Assembly: GCA_023408075.1 (NCBI GenBank)
Contig: JAEYKW010000025.1
Coordinates: 124,001 to 188,000 of the forward strand
Origin: Bacillota bacterium
GTDB taxonomy: Bacteria > Bacillota > Clostridia > Christensenellales > SZUA-584
Length of the DNA stretch: 64,000 nucleotides
Direction: 5' to 3'
The first letter of the stretch is position 1, and each line of letters starts with the position of its first letter. Both the position numbers and the translations under genes were made by a program. Positions 44,165 through 53,144 of the stretch are shown in pieces. The notes beneath the pieces were generated by a model that saw only the letters and a program-made list of their open reading frames with translations, did no database searches and was not told the origin of the DNA.

Positions 44165-44824
44165 CTACTCGTCTGTCTCTCTTTGTATCACCATTTTTCT
44201 TGCACAACTTGCTTGAAGACATTGACTATTATTATTGATTTGCATTTTGAAACTAGTGTTATTAACGAGATCAAACACATAGATAGCACCGGGAACAAGA
44301 ACATATATTTCATCAAATTTTCTAGTTGCATCAGAACAAATATTATTCATTTCTTTCAGAGCTTCTTCCCTCATGGTAGAGGTTGCATAGATTGTGGAAA
44401 AAATGAATAGGTATTGTCTGCTAAATATTTTATATTGGCCTGATGAAAGCCTACCTAACTTGTCTTTTAATGCAATATATACTCTATTAAAATTATCTTG
44501 ATCTGGAACACCACTTAAGATTCCATCAACCAGTTCAGCTCCACACTTTTTTATTTCTGCATTCATCTTCTCTTTATTCGCATTTTCTTGATAACTCCAT
44601 TTTACATATAGCGATTCCGCATTTCGCTGCTTCTGGTCTATCGAAGAAGTAACTTCAACACCTAAATCTAACTGTGCATTCTGTAAATCAGGCTTGTCCG
44701 AAATAATTAAGTTAGAGAATTGTCTGGGGAGCATTTCTTCTAATACAATTTTTGCATAACATTCGTAATAATCTATTTTAGTATGTCTAGGAAGTGGTTC
44801 ATCTTCTTTTATCTCTTTCATCAT
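44165..44824 (-). CDS. Putative restriction-endonuclease-fold protein
   Basis: This protein of about 219 residues is not recognised. It contains KPDLQNAQLDLGVEVTSS, resembling the PD...(D/E)xT core of restriction-endonuclease-like proteins in which an Asp and a Glu flank a strand. The rest is mixed alpha/beta. Its AT-rich composition and its place beside the PLD gene suggest a defense or stress role. Two adjacent ATGs (44824, 44821) are possible starts. Confidence 0.45.
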   Translation of the reverse strand: MMKEIKEDEPLPRHTKIDYYECYAKIVLEEMLPRQFSNLIISDKPDLQNAQLDLGVEVTSSIDQKQRNAESLYVKWSYQENANKEKMNAEIKKCGAELVDGILSGVPDQDNFNRVYIALKDKLGRLSSGQYKIFSRQYLFIFSTIYATSTMREEALKEMNNICSDATRKFDEIYVLVPGAIYVFDLVNNTSFKMQINNNSQCLQASCARKMVIQRETDE

Positions 44825-44989
44825 CAATCCTATTATTTTTTCTGTCAGATACGAGTTTCTTCAAGCTGCTGATCACCATATTATAACAATAAAACAGGAA
44901 AATCTCCATAGAAGGCTAAGCAAAAAATGGGAGAATATATGATAATCGAAAGTTTGTAGCTTACATAAAAGCAGAATTATAAACATAGT

Positions 44990-45143
44990 CTGTCATCGTA
45001 CATCACCAGAATACTGTCACTTATCGTCGGCACCTCGGGCAGGTCGAACAAATCAGCCCTCGTCCTGCCCGTGTGTTGAACTGAATTCCTTTTTCGGGAT
45101 CGAAAGCCATCAGCGGGACTCCGCGCCAACCGTTAGGATGCTC
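44990..45143 (-). pseudogene. Frameshifted remnant, possibly of an ICE-type gene
   Basis: This minus-strand stretch is less AT-rich than the flanking gap. It reads HPNGWRGVPLMAFDPEKGI in one frame and then TRADLFDLPEVPTISDSILV in another, ending at a stop. The pieces look like one broken C-terminus. The parent gene is not identified. It fills the 316-base gap between the preceding gene and the ASCH gene; I see nothing else there. Confidence 0.35.
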
Positions 45144-45554
45144 TTAAGGGGCTTCATCGGGCGTGCCTTCACCCGACTGCCCTTCGGAAATATATACGAA
45201 CGATCGTGGAGGCTGGTAGATATTGAATTCGCTCAGCTCTTTCGGCTGATCATATTTCGTTATTTCGCCTAACTTATAGGCATAGGCGGTTTCGCACCCT
45301 CTGAAATACTCGCTGTATTTATCACGGGAAATCCCTGCGAATTTCTTAGTCTGCTCCCAAAGAGCGGTCGGTGAATCTGATATCGTTTCCACAATCTGGG
45401 CCTCGCCAACGACCTGCATTACCGGGGCCGTTGAGTACATGAGAATTTTATTTACCGGTTTGTTTGCGATACGCTTGCGGAACTCGTATTTTTTTGTGCC
45501 GTCAAGAATTCGTTCAATATACTCCGGGTTAATTGACAATAGTATTGTTCCCAA
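45144..45554 (-). CDS. ASCH-domain (PUA-like) protein
   Basis: This 136-residue protein is a single ASCH/PUA-like domain: it opens ILLSINPEYIERILDGTKKYEFRKRI, the family hallmark with GxKxxExR, and closes with PPRSFVYI. These domains bind RNA or modified nucleobases, and some are hydrolases. Start is TTG 45554, with GGAGG about 11 bases upstream. It lies eight bases after the PIN-GNAT-EVE gene and is the third member of that set. Confidence 0.78.
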   Translation of the reverse strand: MGTILLSINPEYIERILDGTKKYEFRKRIANKPVNKILMYSTAPVMQVVGEAQIVETISDSPTALWEQTKKFAGISRDKYSEYFRGCETAYAYKLGEITKYDQPKELSEFNIYQPPRSFVYISEGQSGEGTPDEAP

Positions 45555-45562
45555 TCTTCTGC

Positions 45563-47074
45563 TTACCTCCAGTAGCGAGTTAAGTCGGTTTGTGACTCGT
45601 TTAGTATCATATTAAATTGGTTGTCCGAAATTCGCGTGAACGGTCTCGGCCCACCCGGAAATGCAATTATATCATTATCCCACAAAAACTTCAGGATCGG
45701 ACGCTTTGCGAAGCTTTTTACAAAAATGAACTTCAGAACAACTTGATTGCTGCCGTTCCGCCGCCAGAAACGCTCCAACTCATCGTTTGTAAATACACTG
45801 CGGTTCTGAACATGGCACATGTAATCCGTTTTAGAGGTGAAGCCGCTTATGGCTTCTTCAACGATAGCGACAGAAGTTAAAACCGCCGTATGTCCAGCGT
45901 TACCTGGTGTTCCGGTTCGGTAAAACAGAACAATGTCGCCGGGGTGGATATTCCTCTCTGGCGCAAAGGATATATAGACCTTCTGCAACGCATAACGGTA
46001 AGGCGTTTTTGCCAGAAAATCGTTCTCGTTCTCGTTCCGCAGAATAGAATCCGGCAGCAGAGATGTGTGGTATTCTGGGAGAATAGGCAGAATAAATTTC
46101 TGCTTTCCGTAGACGAGATTCGGGTAGTTCTGTCGCGGTGAAAGCTCGGAGAGATATTGTTTCATCTGCTTTGTCAAAACCGCTTCACCAGTAGTCTTCG
46201 TGCCATGTTTCTCAAAGCCCCAGCGCGAGAGCAGCGTGGCAAGAGTTTCAAGCTCTGGACGATCTTCAAACAACGTTACATACACCTCGTCGACGCTCCG
46301 CTCGATTGCGTTATCGAGAATAATCTTGATAAACCGCTCACCTAGCCGGAAACCTGTCGCGACGACCTTGAACGTGCCGACTTTCAGCCGCTTTTTAGGC
46401 GGAAAGGCCGGAGTTATATCGGCATAGTTTTCTTCAGCGGTTTCCGTTTTTAGATAAAGAAAACCGAGGATTTGGCCGGTGTCATCCTGGCAGATATAGG
46501 CGTCCTCGTCGCACTTTCTGTTGAACCATGCGTCAAAACCGACATAGGCATCTCGTAGGCTGTCAAAGAAAGCATTGTTTACATCTAATTGTCCGATTGT
46601 CATCTTGCGTACCGCAAGAGCTTTGTATTCAATAAGGCCGGGATTCTCGTTTGTGACAAAGGTCAGAAAAGAGTTAATCGAGAGGACTTTATTTCCAAGG
46701 CCGAGTTGCTCCGCTTTCCACCGGAGGCGCTTGTCCTCTGTTATCAGAAGATCTACGCGTCCCTGATAGACTTCATTGAGCAGGGTGGTATCAACCCTGT
46801 CGTTTTCATCTTTATCAATTGCTGCCGCTAAAGCCGCGACTTGCGCTGTCATCGGTGCCTGTGTTTTCAGTTCCTGATACGCATCGAGCTTAAGGGTCAT
46901 GGCTTCTGCTGGATCGGCGTATTGATACTCGGCAATTTCTTTCTTTGATAGCGGGTGGATCAGCTTGTCATACTTCAGTTTATCCAACCAACGAAACAAA
47001 TGGCCAATGCTATAATTGGTCATTTTCTTGTTCTCGCGGTAAATGATGATGTTGGTATCCAGCAGTACTCTCAT
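45563..47074 (-). CDS. PIN nuclease - GNAT acetyltransferase - EVE-like fusion
   Basis: This 503-residue protein has three regions. Residues 1-150 form a PIN-like RNase domain, with Asp in LLDTNIIIY, Glu in KKEIAEYQ and DLLITEDKRL. Residues 155-310 form a GNAT acetyltransferase domain (QLDVNNAFFDSLRDAYVGFD..., TGQILGFLYLK, FKVVATGFRLGERFIKIIL). Residues about 345-500 form a PUA/EVE/ASCH-like domain with YVSFAPERN-like start, GDIVLFYRTG and a DYMCHVQNRSVFT end. It may cut and acetylate a tRNA or other RNA recognised by the PUA-like part. The gene starts with AGGAGG five bases upstream, two bases after the kinase gene. Confidence 0.75.
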   Translation of the reverse strand: MRVLLDTNIIIYRENKKMTNYSIGHLFRWLDKLKYDKLIHPLSKKEIAEYQYADPAEAMTLKLDAYQELKTQAPMTAQVAALAAAIDKDENDRVDTTLLNEVYQGRVDLLITEDKRLRWKAEQLGLGNKVLSINSFLTFVTNENPGLIEYKALAVRKMTIGQLDVNNAFFDSLRDAYVGFDAWFNRKCDEDAYICQDDTGQILGFLYLKTETAEENYADITPAFPPKKRLKVGTFKVVATGFRLGERFIKIILDNAIERSVDEVYVTLFEDRPELETLATLLSRWGFEKHGTKTTGEAVLTKQMKQYLSELSPRQNYPNLVYGKQKFILPILPEYHTSLLPDSILRNENENDFLAKTPYRYALQKVYISFAPERNIHPGDIVLFYRTGTPGNAGHTAVLTSVAIVEEAISGFTSKTDYMCHVQNRSVFTNDELERFWRRNGSNQVVLKFIFVKSFAKRPILKFLWDNDIIAFPGGPRPFTRISDNQFNMILNESQTDLTRYWR

Positions 47075-47076
47075 GG

Positions 47077-47616
47077 CTAATCCTCCTTCGTAAGCAGCGA
47101 AGCGATATAGTCCGTGTCTTCCTCCGTAAATGTCATTTTATAAATATCTAGCGAGCAGTCCAGCTTTTTTACAATCCGCTCGCTTTGTTTCCGTTCTTTA
47201 ATGAGCAGCGCAGAAACACTGCCTGCCGGGTAATCCTTGCCGTCGCGACAATGCAAATGCTCAAGGATTTTCTGAACATCCGCCTCAAGCAGGATGATCC
47301 GCGATATGTTAAGTGCGGAGTACACCGATTCGGGCAGAACCTCGACTCCGTTATCGGAATTGAAAATGCAAAAATGCCCGGCGAGGATAATCTGTTTGTA
47401 CTTTTGATTAAGTTTCTGCACGCGTTCTGCCAGTAGTACCTGATTATTGTCCTTGTCGGCAACAGCTTTGTTTAAACCGTACTTCTCGCCATTTATCGCG
47501 CTGATCAAATCACCGGCAGAGAACGCCGGAATACCCAATCGTGCGGACAAAGCTGTACACAATGTACTTTTACCGGTTCCGTAAACGCCTGCGATGAATA
47601 TCGTTGAGCTAATCAT
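47077..47616 (-). CDS. P-loop NMP-kinase-like ATPase
   Basis: This 179-residue protein begins MISSTIFIAGVYGTGKSTLC, a Walker A with the GTGKST of adenylate-kinase-like (AAA_33/AAA_18) P-loop proteins, then FSAGDLISAI resembling the NMP-binding region. A lid-like HCRDGKDYPAGS segment follows. GGAGG lies about seven bases before the ATG. As the first gene of a compact set with the PIN-GNAT-EVE and ASCH genes, it may phosphorylate a nucleotide or RNA end or act as the regulator of the nuclease. Confidence 0.72.
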   Translation of the reverse strand: MISSTIFIAGVYGTGKSTLCTALSARLGIPAFSAGDLISAINGEKYGLNKAVADKDNNQVLLAERVQKLNQKYKQIILAGHFCIFNSDNGVEVLPESVYSALNISRIILLEADVQKILEHLHCRDGKDYPAGSVSALLIKERKQSERIVKKLDCSLDIYKMTFTEEDTDYIASLLTKED

Positions 47617-47709
47617 CTGTCGCCTCCGCTATTATCACCTTGCCAAGCAGTTCGCCGAAATACCCGGCATCTTCCATAAACAGCAAATTCGCCGCTTTTA
47701 TTATCAATA

Positions 47710-47869
47710 TTATACCACAGTTGACGAAATGAGGTCTATTGCCGAATATATAGACTTTTTTAACAATAAGCGTCCTCATCAACGGCTTGGTTTCTTAACT
47801 CCCAATCAAGTAGAGGGGAAACTATTTCAGGGTAAAAGAATAGCGGCGGCAGCTTGGACTTTCCAATAA
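47710..47869 (+). pseudogene. IS3-family transposase C-terminal fragment
   Basis: The plus-strand frame contains TVDEMRSIAEYIDFFNNKRP followed by HQRLGFLTPNQVE, the end of an IS3/IS150-type OrfB (DDE) transposase. Only about 50 codons remain and the upstream catalytic part is missing. TGACTAATATACTGTCGCC just beyond the stop (47875-47893) may be a residual terminal repeat. It lies between the PIN-set and the dGTPase gene, marking past insertion. Confidence 0.75.
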
Positions 47870-47910
47870 AAAGTGACTAATATACTGTCGCCAGTTCAAT
47901 AATGGTAAGA

Positions 47911-49359
47911 TCAGTTATATAACTTTTCAAATTCTTCGATAGCATAATTATCCGTCATACTTGCTATATGGTCACATATCACACGCATTAATTTCAATTC
48001 CATCTTATTATTATTAAATTGTGAAGATTTATAAAACTTATCAAATTTCGTACGTACTGCGCCTTCACCTTTCGAGGCAAAAATCTTCATTGCTGTTTCC
48101 TTGGATTTATATTGACCTGCACTAATCAGAAACTGTGCTATTGAATGATTAGGCAATTGCTGAGGATTAGAATAATATGCTTGGAATATTTTTTTAATAA
48201 TATATTGCCCTTTTATATTCATACGTTGCACAGTATTTGAGTTGTGAACATTAACACTAATCACATTTGAATACTTTCTTAAGCGCTTAAAAATATCTGT
48301 AGAGTTACCAAAAGTATCATAAGATATAGCTTTTCTTATTTCATCTTGCCTAGGATCACAGGTTAAAAAGAAATTAATTTTAGTATCGGTTGTAATAGCA
48401 TATTTTTTTTGTAGATATGCGAAATTCTCTAAAGATCTCTTAATTATTTGATTTACAAGGGTATTAACAACAACTTTTGATAGTAAAATAATGTAGGTTT
48501 CATCATCAATATCTTTACAATGCATTTTGGCAAGTTGTGTTTTATCTTCATCACACATTATTCCGGATAGATTACTTTTTACGGTTTTGTATACATCATC
48601 TCTTGTCATAGCCTTACCTCGGATTGCATCTTCAAGATCATGATGTAGTTGGGCAATTTCATCAGCTTCAGCTACAACAAAAGCTTCAAATGACCAAGCA
48701 ATACTTTGGGGATGATCTTTTATAGAATAAAAACTTTCATATTGATCATAGACATCAGGCTTGAGTATGGAAGTGTTCAATTTACTCCTTGGATATTCGT
48801 TGTTAGAATGTTTTTGCAAACCCCAAAGAGTATAGTTAGTCAAGTTTAATCCTGCGTCACCATATATATTTTCCAATATTACTGCCATTCTAACACTTTG
48901 CATATTGTGTTTGAAACCATATGATCCTGGGTATCTTTCATCACTAATTCCCATCGGGGATGCATTGATATAGTGTTTATCATTAGGAACCATTATGCTA
49001 TGTAATATTTGTTCCCCAGCATGACCAAATGGTGTGTGACCAAGATCATGACCTAATGCTATTGCTTCAGTTAAGTCACGATTTAACCCTAATGCATGAG
49101 TCATTGTTGAAGCAATTTGAGCTACCTCTAATGTATGGGTTAACCGGTTCCTTTGATGGTCATCAGAACCCGATAAATAGATCTGAGTCTTCCCCGCTAA
49201 TCTTCTAAAAGATTTTGAATATAGCACTCTATCTCTATCACGCATAAACATTGTTCTGTATTTTTGCGTACAATTATCCGTTTTACAGTTACGCTGTGCT
49301 AATTCTTCAGGCGCTGAAAAAAGGCCGTTTGCAATGAAGTCTATTTTATCAGTATCCAT
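47911..49359 (-). CDS. dgt: dGTP triphosphohydrolase (HD domain)
   Basis: This 482-residue protein has the dGTPase HD signature: NRLTHTLEVAQIAS, then EAIALGHDLGHTPFGHAGE, providing the metal ligands H...HD. Further typical blocks are FMRDRDRVLYSKSFRRLAGKTQ and GLQKHSNNE-like segments. The enzyme splits dGTP to deoxyguanosine and triphosphate. In defense islands such proteins deplete dNTPs during phage replication. It lies 22 bases after the Shedu-like gene with GAGGT before its ATG, so both are probably one transcript. Confidence 0.88.
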   Translation of the reverse strand: MDTDKIDFIANGLFSAPEELAQRNCKTDNCTQKYRTMFMRDRDRVLYSKSFRRLAGKTQIYLSGSDDHQRNRLTHTLEVAQIASTMTHALGLNRDLTEAIALGHDLGHTPFGHAGEQILHSIMVPNDKHYINASPMGISDERYPGSYGFKHNMQSVRMAVILENIYGDAGLNLTNYTLWGLQKHSNNEYPRSKLNTSILKPDVYDQYESFYSIKDHPQSIAWSFEAFVVAEADEIAQLHHDLEDAIRGKAMTRDDVYKTVKSNLSGIMCDEDKTQLAKMHCKDIDDETYIILLSKVVVNTLVNQIIKRSLENFAYLQKKYAITTDTKINFFLTCDPRQDEIRKAISYDTFGNSTDIFKRLRKYSNVISVNVHNSNTVQRMNIKGQYIIKKIFQAYYSNPQQLPNHSIAQFLISAGQYKSKETAMKIFASKGEGAVRTKFDKFYKSSQFNNNKMELKLMRVICDHIASMTDNYAIEEFEKLYN

Positions 49360-49381
49360 TTTTACCTCACAATTATATTCA

Positions 49382-50590
49382 CTAACTTTTTATTGGATAT
49401 TTCTGTAATTGCCCGATAATATTTTCGATTCGGCTCATTAAATCATCATACGTCATAATATCAACGATGTTTTTATGCTGCCGCTTAATAATTTCCAGAT
49501 CGAAAATCTGTTCTTCTGACAAGCAATCACTTCTTCCCATCAACAGCATTCCTTGTGGATTTGCAATGTGTATTTTCATCCCAGTTGGAAGTTCCGACTG
49601 TAGATTTTTTTGAAACCGTTCTTCTATCTCTTTGCCTCCACAGTTCAAGCAGTATACATACTTCTCAATTTGTACAATAGCCCCAGAAAGGTCTCTATCG
49701 GCCACATAATTATTTCGGTACTCGGTTTGGGTCATTAACCGTTGATTGTTAGGCTTCTTAATTTCTAAAACATCAACAAATCCACGAGAATCAACCAAAA
49801 GAAAATCCGGCTTTTTCTTATGTCGACCGTCTGTACCCACGACCTGTTCGCGTTTTGCTAATATGTATTTAGGGTAAATCATACGAACAATCTCGCAAAC
49901 CGCTTCTTGCCAATGTGTTTCGCTATATGCTTCAGCATTTTTAAGCATTTCTTGCATCATTTTATAAGCGTTCTGGAATAGCCTAAGTTGAAGCGGACGC
50001 AAATTCGACATTGGTTTTGACACCATCATTTTAGAACGCTTATTAAGATAGCGTTCATAATCTGGGCCAATATCACCTAAGCCGTCAAAGTAGTTTTTTA
50101 AAATGAAAGCAATTCTGGCACGAGTATACTTTGTTACTTCTGTAGAATTAGGAAACATATCTATTAGGCTTAAAAATATAGCATAAGGCAAATAGCCCGG
50201 CTTATATTCAGTCCCCGTTGTGATATAAACATCTCGATCGACTAGGTCATCCACTTTTTGAAGAATTGGAATATTATGATTTGCAATAAATAGTTTTGGA
50301 GTTATTGTAATTTCACTTGCAAGATAAAAGTTATGATCTGTTTCAAATATTCCTTTATCTAATTTATAATAATCACCTTCTAATTGCCCTACATGAAATA
50401 AGAACCTTTCCTCTTCAGCCTCAACCTCTTGTTCCTCAATTAAATATTCATTTTTTGCACTCAGATAAAAACAACTTTTCAATCTGAGTCCATCCTCCGA
50501 ATCCAGCTTGCGCCTGATTTCCTCATGCCCAAAATCAGGAGAATAGGCCATAAGCAAAATCGCATCTTCTTTTAGAAACTTAATACTCAT
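49382..50590 (-). CDS. Shedu-like (DUF4263) nuclease
   Basis: This 402-residue protein has a C-terminal PD-(D/E)xK domain with KKPDFLLVDSRGFVDVLEIKKPNNQ near residues 260-280 and a following AIVQIEKYVYCLN helix with the conserved Gln, which is the DUF4263 pattern defining the Shedu anti-phage protein SduA. The N-terminal 250 residues are a variable sensor-like region. The start is supported by GGGGGA. It forms an operon with the downstream dGTPase gene, an unusual pairing. Whether it protects from phage is not shown by the sequence. Confidence 0.75.
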   Translation of the reverse strand: MSIKFLKEDAILLMAYSPDFGHEEIRRKLDSEDGLRLKSCFYLSAKNEYLIEEQEVEAEEERFLFHVGQLEGDYYKLDKGIFETDHNFYLASEITITPKLFIANHNIPILQKVDDLVDRDVYITTGTEYKPGYLPYAIFLSLIDMFPNSTEVTKYTRARIAFILKNYFDGLGDIGPDYERYLNKRSKMMVSKPMSNLRPLQLRLFQNAYKMMQEMLKNAEAYSETHWQEAVCEIVRMIYPKYILAKREQVVGTDGRHKKKPDFLLVDSRGFVDVLEIKKPNNQRLMTQTEYRNNYVADRDLSGAIVQIEKYVYCLNCGGKEIEERFQKNLQSELPTGMKIHIANPQGMLLMGRSDCLSEEQIFDLEIIKRQHKNIVDIMTYDDLMSRIENIIGQLQKYPIKS

Positions 50591-50817
50591 ACGGTCCCCC
50601 TATTATAGTGCAGAGTATCTCGGTCGCTTGATTGCATTCCCACCAAGTTGGTATCAGTTGGCCGGACATATGAAGATAGGACTCTTTATATTAAATCTTC
50701 CCATCTAGTATTGTTCATCTGACTCCTGAACTACTCAATTATTGTATAATCCTCAATGTTCAAATGTGTTTATTTAGAGCTCTTGCGCAATTACTTATCT
50801 ACAATGGCATCCTGAAT

Positions 50818-52692
50818 TCAAGGCTGAGCGATAGGAATAAGTGCATTATTGACGCCGTCAAAGATTTCGACTAAATGTACATACTCGCAATCTAGCCAGG
50901 CGTCTACTGAAACATGCTCTAACATTATCATCTGAAAATGCTTCTTTTGTTTTAAAATTAGTGAATAAAAATCGTTCCATAGTCTGAAAATATTTTTAAC
51001 TTTAGCCCAGTCGCTTTTAATAGAAAGTGCATTCTCGCTCTCTTTATAATCGTATTCATGATTGTTGAAGTAAGGCCGACTCGGTTGATCTACGATAAGA
51101 AAACTAGGAACGTATAGAGATTTTTCAGCGAGTAACATATGATGCATTCCAGCAAACAAACAAAGATGTAAATATAGATGGTCGGAGCTGCTAGATATTT
51201 TAGCGATGCTGGCCGATTTGCTTTTCTTCAATGTGAGCTGTTGATGCTTGTAATCAAACCAGGGAGAGAATTCACCATATTCATCCAATGCATCTTTTGC
51301 GCTAATAACATAAGTTTGGATATATTCGTTTAATGTATCAATAATCAGAGTGCGTCTTTCTTCTGTCGATGAGTATAGAGACTCTAACTGTTCTAGCTCC
51401 TTCGATTTATCACTGATTTTTCCGTCAATTGAAGAAAGGTCAAGCGAAGAAAGGTCAAGCTGATTATATTCAGCCTTTATCTCACCAAGCGATACTAACT
51501 TTTGTGCCGTTGGAATTAGCACGTAATCAACGTGAGCTGTTCTGGATAACTGCTCATCAAGAAAAGCTAATCTACCCGCTAATTCTCGAATCCGCCGCTC
51601 AATATCCAATTCAAAAGGACGCTTCTCGTGTATTGCTTTTTTTACATTCGAAAGTTCTTTAGCTAGTATATCTAAAAATTGAAGATACTCCCCTTTAACA
51701 TGAGTCGAAAACTCTTTTTTCAGGTATGTTACGGGGCTAAGGGCATCAGCGTCATCTTTTAAGCTTTCTCTGTATGCATTATAGCTTTTCTTAAAGCGCT
51801 TAAGTTTAGCCAACTGTAGTGATATCTTAGCTCGTTCATTTTCTAATTTCTCGTATTGCTGTTCCGTAGAAAAATTTGTAGAAAAGCGAGAAGCCCCATC
51901 GGCAATTAATCGCTCAAGTTGGCCTAATGCTATATCAAAAGGCAGCGCTTCATCCAGCAACCCAGTTTCTTTTGCCCGCTTAACCAGCAACTGAAGCTTT
52001 TCGTTTTTTTGTTCTGCCTTTTTCCCTTGCTTTTTCTTGTCTGCTTCTAGAGATGATATTTCCTGCTGTAAATCGTTAATTCTCTTCTGTGTAGCTATAC
52101 TGTCCATGTCAATGATACCAAAGGCTAAATCAAAAATTTGGGGCCAAACATCTCGATAACGCTCAAGCGTCATTTTATCAAAGAACATCTTTCCATTATC
52201 AATAACATCTTTTGATAAAGTATTTAGCATTAAAAAGTAGCGAAAAGATAGTCGTGTATTTTTTCTAATACTTCGGCCACCATACGCTATCGTTACATCA
52301 TGGTCAATACTAAATTCTTGTTCTAAGATGGATTTCATCTCGTCTTCTGCTAGTTTTACACAAGGGGTTTCTGGAATTTCCCCTGTTTGAGAAAAATAAT
52401 AATCTGTAGAAAATTTGCCGCTTTCCGAAATAGGGCCACGAGCAATCGTATAAGTCTTCTCATTGATTGAAAAACGCAACCCATACCAAGCAACATTTTC
52501 TCCAATATGTTCATGTGAAATTACAACTGTCTCGCTGCCACCACAAAAGCAGTAGTCGAAAATTTCTAATACCGCAGTTTTTCCAGTCTTGCTATTACCA
52601 GTAATAACATTTACTTTATCATTTTCAAACTGTAAAACTCTCAAGTTCCCATCTTTAAGCCATAAGAGCAATTTATCAACATGAAAATTCAT
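50818..52692 (-). CDS. ABC-three-component (ABC-3C) system ATPase, DUF3732 family
   Basis: This 624-residue SMC/RecF-like ATPase has a Walker A GNSKTGKT (residues 32-39), a long central coiled coil (about 200-480) and a C-terminal half with FLIVDQPSRPYF near residue 530, the Walker B/signature segment typical of DUF3732. A protein of this family is the ATPase of ABC-3C conflict systems. Its ATG overlaps the middle-component stop by four bases (ATGA), giving strict co-translation. It probably senses or tracks DNA and licenses the nuclease. Confidence 0.78.
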   Translation of the reverse strand: MNFHVDKLLLWLKDGNLRVLQFENDKVNVITGNSKTGKTAVLEIFDYCFCGGSETVVISHEHIGENVAWYGLRFSINEKTYTIARGPISESGKFSTDYYFSQTGEIPETPCVKLAEDEMKSILEQEFSIDHDVTIAYGGRSIRKNTRLSFRYFLMLNTLSKDVIDNGKMFFDKMTLERYRDVWPQIFDLAFGIIDMDSIATQKRINDLQQEISSLEADKKKQGKKAEQKNEKLQLLVKRAKETGLLDEALPFDIALGQLERLIADGASRFSTNFSTEQQYEKLENERAKISLQLAKLKRFKKSYNAYRESLKDDADALSPVTYLKKEFSTHVKGEYLQFLDILAKELSNVKKAIHEKRPFELDIERRIRELAGRLAFLDEQLSRTAHVDYVLIPTAQKLVSLGEIKAEYNQLDLSSLDLSSIDGKISDKSKELEQLESLYSSTEERRTLIIDTLNEYIQTYVISAKDALDEYGEFSPWFDYKHQQLTLKKSKSASIAKISSSSDHLYLHLCLFAGMHHMLLAEKSLYVPSFLIVDQPSRPYFNNHEYDYKESENALSIKSDWAKVKNIFRLWNDFYSLILKQKKHFQMIMLEHVSVDAWLDCEYVHLVEIFDGVNNALIPIAQP

Positions 52693-53144
52693 ATTTCAAC
52701 CCGCAAGCTTAAGTACATTTCACTCGCATTCCCTTTCATAAGAATATTGGCTAGTTTTTTTGCAGCACCAATCCGGTCCTTTGCTTTTACCCCCAATGTT
52801 GGATTATTAAAATCAAATATAAAACCAGTAAACAGCACTCTATCATTATTAATTTTTATAAGCCCTAACTTTTCAAATAGAATGATTGAATTTATAGATA
52901 AAAGCAAATTGTCATGGAACCTACTATTAAAATTTGTAAATGTAATACTCTCTTTAATGATCAGATCCTCAATGCTTTTTATACTTGAATTTACTCGCTT
53001 GAGCACCTGTAATACTCTTGTATAACTCAATAGAGGCACAATTAATAGACATTTAGATATTTCCATACTATTAACATATTTTAAGACTGCTAATATTGAA
53101 ATTCCTGAAATAAGCTCATTGTTTTTGAGATTGCTATTTTCCAT
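52689..53144 (-). CDS. ABC-3C system middle component
   Basis: This protein of about 151 residues begins MENSNLKNNELISGISILAV. It is a small helical protein with NSRFHDNLLLSINSIILFEKLGLI and FNNPTLGVKAKDRIGAAKKLANIL, matching the middle-component type that always stands between effector and DUF3732 ATPase. The best start is 53144, overlapping the effector gene by 11 bases. The frame is open upstream but only inside the effector gene. Confidence 0.68.
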   Translation of the reverse strand: MENSNLKNNELISGISILAVLKYVNSMEISKCLLIVPLLSYTRVLQVLKRVNSSIKSIEDLIIKESITFTNFNSRFHDNLLLSINSIILFEKLGLIKINNDRVLFTGFIFDFNNPTLGVKAKDRIGAAKKLANILMKGNASEMYLSLRVEI

